Assembly (NCBI GenBank): GCA_900539695.1
Contig: UQDG01000042.1
Location: forward strand, 1-9,434
DNA: 9,434 bases
Origin: an uncultured Oscillospiraceae bacterium
GTDB lineage: Bacteria; Bacillota; Clostridia; Oscillospirales; Ruminococcaceae
Direction of reading: 5' to 3'
Positions 7,012 through 9,434 of the stretch are shown in pieces. Under the pieces are notes generated by a model that was given only the letters and a program-made list of their open reading frames with translations, was not told the origin of the DNA and did no database searches. The stretch's first letter is position 1; each line of letters opens with the position of its first letter. Position numbers and translations under genes: made by a program.

Positions 7012-7033
7012 AAAGTTTGATTATTCTAACTTT
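7012..7033. promoter_or_regulatory. 22-bp dyad, candidate metal-regulator operator of feo
   Basis: An imperfect palindrome with 9 of 11 pairs matching: half-sites AAAGTT and AACTTT flank an inner GA..TA..TC core. It begins 4 bases downstream of the predicted feo transcription start (about 7037) and ends before the Shine-Dalgarno. That position suits a repressor that blocks the start of transcription. Iron uptake genes are usually repressed by Fur or DtxR/MntR-type regulators with sites of about this size. The sequence does not match the textbook Fur box, so the regulator remains open. Confidence 0.45.
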
Positions 7034-7043
7034 ATCTGCCGCC

Positions 7044-7072
7044 AGTATAGCACAAAGCTTTCCGCTGTGCAA
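7044..7072 (-). promoter_or_regulatory. feoB: Sigma-A promoter of the feo operon
   Basis: On the minus strand, TTGCAC (-35, 7067-7072) and TATACT (-10, 7044-7049) are spaced by 17 bases. The start would be near 7037, with a leader of about 45 bases to ATG 6991. The -10 half (GCTTTGTGCTATACT) is nearly the same as that of the divergent MATE promoter. Confidence 0.88.
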
Positions 7073-7092
7073 GATGGAACTTCGTTTGCGCA

Positions 7093-7121
7093 TTGCACGC
7101 ACCCCGGCTTTGTGATATACT
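7093..7121 (+). promoter_or_regulatory. Sigma-A promoter of the MATE gene
   Basis: TTGCAC (-35, 7093-7098) and TATACT (-10, 7116-7121) are spaced by 17 bases, with predicted start near 7128 and a 30-base leader. Both hexamers are identical to those of the divergent feo promoter. The two -35 boxes stand back to back, 20 bases apart. Confidence 0.88.
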
Positions 7122-7157
7122 TTACTATATGTTCACATAAAGAGGGGACGCGCTGCT

Positions 7158-8516
7158 ATGCAGCCTTTACAAAGGGAAAAACTTTTTGCCAATCACGAAT
7201 TGCTCACGCTGCTTTGGCCGCTGATTATCGAACAGACGCTCAGCGTGCTGGTGGGCATGGCGGATACGGTCATGGTCTCGTCGGTAGGCGAGGCCGCCAT
7301 CTCCGGCGTTTCGCTGGTGGATATGATCAACCAGCTCATCATTACGGTGTTTGCGGCGCTGGCCACCGGCGGCGCTGTGGTCACCAGCCAGTATCTGGGT
7401 GCCAAAAAGCCAGAGCAGGCCGCCCGCAGTGCCGGACAGCTGGTGGGGTTAAGTGCCCTGCTGGGTCTGGCGGTGGCGGCGTTCTGCCTGCTGACCCGCC
7501 GCCCGATGCTGCGCCTGCTGTTTGGCGCCATCACCGATGACGTTATGGACGCGGCGGTGATCTACTTTACCATCACGGCGCTGTCCTTCCCGTTTTTGGC
7601 GCTGTATAACGCAGGTGCGGCCATTTTCCGCTCCACCAGCAACAGCGCTGTGTCCATGAAGGTGTCAGTCATCGTTAACGCCATCAACTTTGGCGGCAAT
7701 GCCATCTGCATCTACCTGCTGGGCATGGGCGTCGAGGGCGTGGCCATCCCCACGCTGATCTCCCGTGCGGTGGGCGCGTTTATCATCCTGGCGCTGGCCG
7801 CTCAGCATGAGTATGTGCTGCACATTACGCCGCGGTCGGTCACCCACCTGGAGAGGGGGACCGTGCAAAGCATCTTGCGCATCGGCATCCCCTCGGCCTG
7901 TGAGAACAGCCTGTTCCAGCTGGGCCGCGTGCTGGTGGTGTCGATGATCTCGCTGTTCGGCACGGTGCATATCTCGGCCAACGCGGTGGCCAATAACCTG
8001 GACGCCGTGGGCGCTATCATCGGCCAGGCTATGGGCCTGGCGGTCATTACCGTAGTGGGCCGCTGCGTGGGCGCACAGGACATGCAGCAGGTGGTGTACT
8101 ACACCAAAAAACTGATGCTGTGGGACTACATTGCCCAGGGCATTGCCAATGCGGCGGTCATCCTGTCGCTGGGGGTGGTGCTGAATATGTACACCCTATC
8201 GCCGGAGACCCGCAGCCTGGCGGCGGAACTGGTCATCATCCACTGCGCCATGGGTATCCTGATCTGGCCGGCGGCCTTTGTGCTGCCCAACGCTCTGCGC
8301 GCCGCCAACGACGTAAAGTTTACGATGGTCGCATCGGTGGTCTCGATGCTCGTCTGGCGTTTGGCGTTCAGCTGGATCTTGTGCGTCAACATGGGCTGGG
8401 GCGCCGTCGGCGTCTGGTGGGCCATGGTCATTGACTGGGTCTGCCGCAGCATTTGCTTTGTCGGCCGCTTCGTCAGCGGCGTCTGGAAGAAAAAAGCGGT
8501 TAAGATACCGAATTGA
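7158..8516 (+). CDS. MATE-family multidrug/metabolite efflux transporter
   Basis: A 452-residue membrane protein with about twelve helices in two related halves, the usual MATE size and plan. It should export cationic compounds or metabolites in exchange for Na+ or H+. Visible family features are PLIIEQTLSVLVGMADTVMVS (about 21-41), the loop GGAVVTSQYLGAKK (71-84), FRSTSNS (158-164), ISANAVANNLDAVG in the second half (272-285), its counterpart loop GRCVGAQD (301-308) and LPNALRAANDVKFTM (376-390). AGAGGGG lies 10 bases before ATG 7158. The gene is divergent from feo and shares a mirrored promoter with it, but no motif links its substrate to iron. Substrate and coupling ion cannot be assigned. 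exoA follows after 99 bases. Confidence 0.94.
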   Translation: MQPLQREKLFANHELLTLLWPLIIEQTLSVLVGMADTVMVSSVGEAAISGVSLVDMINQLIITVFAALATGGAVVTSQYLGAKKPEQAARSAGQLVGLSALLGLAVAAFCLLTRRPMLRLLFGAITDDVMDAAVIYFTITALSFPFLALYNAGAAIFRSTSNSAVSMKVSVIVNAINFGGNAICIYLLGMGVEGVAIPTLISRAVGAFIILALAAQHEYVLHITPRSVTHLERGTVQSILRIGIPSACENSLFQLGRVLVVSMISLFGTVHISANAVANNLDAVGAIIGQAMGLAVITVVGRCVGAQDMQQVVYYTKKLMLWDYIAQGIANAAVILSLGVVLNMYTLSPETRSLAAELVIIHCAMGILIWPAAFVLPNALRAANDVKFTMVASVVSMLVWRLAFSWILCVNMGWGAVGVWWAMVIDWVCRSICFVGRFVSGVWKKKAVKIPN

Positions 8517-8520
8517 TTTT

Positions 8521-8577
8521 TGGCTTTGGCGGATGCCGCCCCGGCCCCGCCGCATGGAGGCGGAACACCGAAAGCCG
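8521..8577 (+). other. GC-rich foldable leader between MATE and exoA
   Basis: GGCTTT (8522-8527) can pair with AAAGCC (8571-8576). Inside lie two hairpins, GGCGG-atg-CCGCC (8528-8540) and CCGCC-gcatgga-GGCGG (8547-8563), which together make a three-way junction on paper. There is no T-run, so it is not an intrinsic terminator for MATE. AAGCC (8572-8576) could instead pair with GGCTT (8606-8610), which overlaps the exoA Shine-Dalgarno AAAGG. This is a hand-drawn fold in very GC-rich DNA and may have no function. Confidence 0.35.
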
Positions 8578-8615
8578 CCCATGCACCCACGTAAAACAAA
8601 AGAAAGGCTTACCTC

Positions 8616-9371
8616 ATGAAATTCATCAGTTGGAACGTCAACGGCCTGCGGGCTTGCCTGAAAAAGGGTTTTGAGGATACCTTCAACGCCCTGGATGCCG
8701 ACTTTTTCTGCGTGCAGGAGACCAAAATGCAACCCGGCCAGGCGGACTTCGCCCCGGCAGGCTATACAGACTATATTTACAGCGCCGAGAAAAAAGGCTA
8801 CTCCGGCACGGCCATCTGGGCCAAGACTCCGGCATTATCGGTCAACTATGGCATCGACTGCGAAGCCCACAGCCATGAGGGCCGCGCCATCACGCTGGAA
8901 TACCCGAACTTTTACCTGGTCAACCTCTATGTGCCCAACTCCCAAAACGAGCTGGCCCGCATCGATTATCGCATGCAGTGGGAGGATGACCTGCGTACTT
9001 ATTTAAAGAAGCTGGACGCCGTTAAACCTGTCATCCTCTGCGGCGATCTCAACGTCGCACACGAGGACATCGACCTGAAGAACCCCGGCCCCAACCGCGG
9101 CGCGGCGGGCTTCAGCGACCAGGAACGCGGCAAGCTGGACGAACTGCTGGCCGCCGGTTTTACCGACAGCTTCCGCTGCCTACACCCCGCCGACACCGGC
9201 ATGTACAGCTGGTGGAGCATGCGCTTCCGCGCCCGTGAGCGGAACGCAGGATGGCGTATCGACTATTTCCTCGTCAGCGACCGCGTGGCCCCCAACATCA
9301 AAGAGGCCGGTATCTTAATGGACATCATGGGCAGCGACCATTGCCCCGTAAGCCTGGACATCGAAATTTGA
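8616..9371 (+). CDS. exoA: Exodeoxyribonuclease III / AP endonuclease (ExoA/XthA family)
   Basis: A 251-residue Mg2+-dependent DNA repair nuclease. It cleaves the backbone at abasic sites and trims 3' ends in base excision repair, in the cytoplasm. All family motifs are present in order: WNVNGLR (6-12) with metal-site Asn7, QETK (34-37) with metal ligand Glu35, YSGTA (62-66), NLYVPN (103-108) with Tyr105, GDLNVAHEDIDL (143-154) with Asp144 and Asn146, YSWWSMR (197-203), GWRIDYF (212-218), and the C-terminal GSDHCPV (239-245) with the Asp241-His242 catalytic pair. Length is normal and the protein looks intact. AAAGG ends 8 bases before ATG 8616. No promoter is evident in the 99 bases after MATE, so read-through from the MATE promoter is likely. 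I see no terminator before the repeat at 9379. Confidence 0.97.
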   Translation: MKFISWNVNGLRACLKKGFEDTFNALDADFFCVQETKMQPGQADFAPAGYTDYIYSAEKKGYSGTAIWAKTPALSVNYGIDCEAHSHEGRAITLEYPNFYLVNLYVPNSQNELARIDYRMQWEDDLRTYLKKLDAVKPVILCGDLNVAHEDIDLKNPGPNRGAAGFSDQERGKLDELLAAGFTDSFRCLHPADTGMYSWWSMRFRARERNAGWRIDYFLVSDRVAPNIKEAGILMDIMGSDHCPVSLDIEI

Positions 9372-9378
9372 GAGAAAT

Positions 9379-9434
9379 CTTAAGGCAACACCGCACAATT
9401 CCCGCCTTACGGCTTAAGCACCGCTTCGGCGGCT
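9379..9434 (+). repeat. Interspersed repeat element, right copy (cut by window end)
   Basis: The core GGCAACACCGCACAATTC (9384-9401) is followed by a CCGCCTTACGGCT insert, then TAAG and a strong hairpin, CCGC-TTCG-GCGG (9421-9432), with a stable UUCG loop. It matches the minus-strand element at 17-60. CTTAAG occurs at 9379-9384 and again at 9413-9418. The element begins 7 bases past the exoA stop codon and runs off the window. Confidence 0.6.

Noticed and set aside
6992..7102. Upstream ATG (7102) as the start of FeoAB
   Set aside because: The 37 extra codons cross the -35, -10 and predicted transcription start of the feo promoter, so they are not in the mRNA.
8517..8577. Intrinsic terminator after the MATE gene
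   Set aside because: GC-rich hairpins exist but none is followed by a T-run.
9372..9434. Terminator of exoA
   Set aside because: The hairpins there belong to the repeat element and lack a T-run within the window; a true terminator may lie beyond it.
1..9434. CRISPR array, tRNA, rRNA, insertion sequence or phage genes
   Set aside because: No regularly spaced direct repeats, no cloverleaf or rRNA stretches, and no transposase, integrase or phage-like proteins in any frame.

Overview
The window is GC-rich chromosomal DNA with tightly packed genes, strong sigma-A type promoters and good GGAG-type ribosome binding sites. Three things point to an anaerobic, gut-type Clostridium relative (Oscillospiraceae/Ruminococcaceae, in the style of Gemmiger, Subdoligranulum or Faecalibacterium): a fused FeoA-FeoB iron transporter, a tiny Cys-rich FeoB partner, and GC-rich but otherwise Firmicute-like expression signals. 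The family placement is inference from gene content and style. I could not run a database search.

Layout. 1-186: intergenic DNA with a repeat element (about 17-60) and the intrinsic terminator of the first gene. 187-1521 (-): Na+/amino-acid symporter of the AGCS (alanine/glycine) family, with a clear promoter at 1595-1623. 1754-3022 and 3058-4272 (+): two tandem paralogous lipoproteins of unknown function. Each follows the same 20-base ribosome-binding leader, and a third, decayed copy of that leader (4276-4301, ACG where ATG should be) follows the second gene. 4398-4428: a bidirectional terminator between converging units. 4438-6991 (-): iron operon, a fused feoA-feoB followed by a 52-residue Cys-rich membrane protein. 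7012-7121: a compact divergent control region with two near-mirror-image promoters and a separate 22-bp dyad just downstream of the predicted feo start. 7158-8516 (+): MATE-family efflux transporter. 8616-9371 (+): exodeoxyribonuclease III/AP endonuclease, preceded by a GC-rich leader that can fold. 9379-9434: a second copy of the end repeat in opposite orientation.

How the parts relate. The Feo genes form one ferrous-iron uptake unit, probably under metal control through the dyad next to the promoter. The MATE gene is divergent from feo and shares a mirror-image promoter with it. exoA lies 99 bases downstream of MATE with no recognisable promoter or terminator between them, so read-through is likely. 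The lipoprotein pair is its own transcription unit, divergent from the symporter. No CRISPR array, tRNA, rRNA, transposase or phage gene was found. I see no clear new multi-gene system. The most unusual items are the lipoprotein family with its ghost leader, the mirrored divergent promoters with a dyad operator candidate, and the inverted repeats at both ends.
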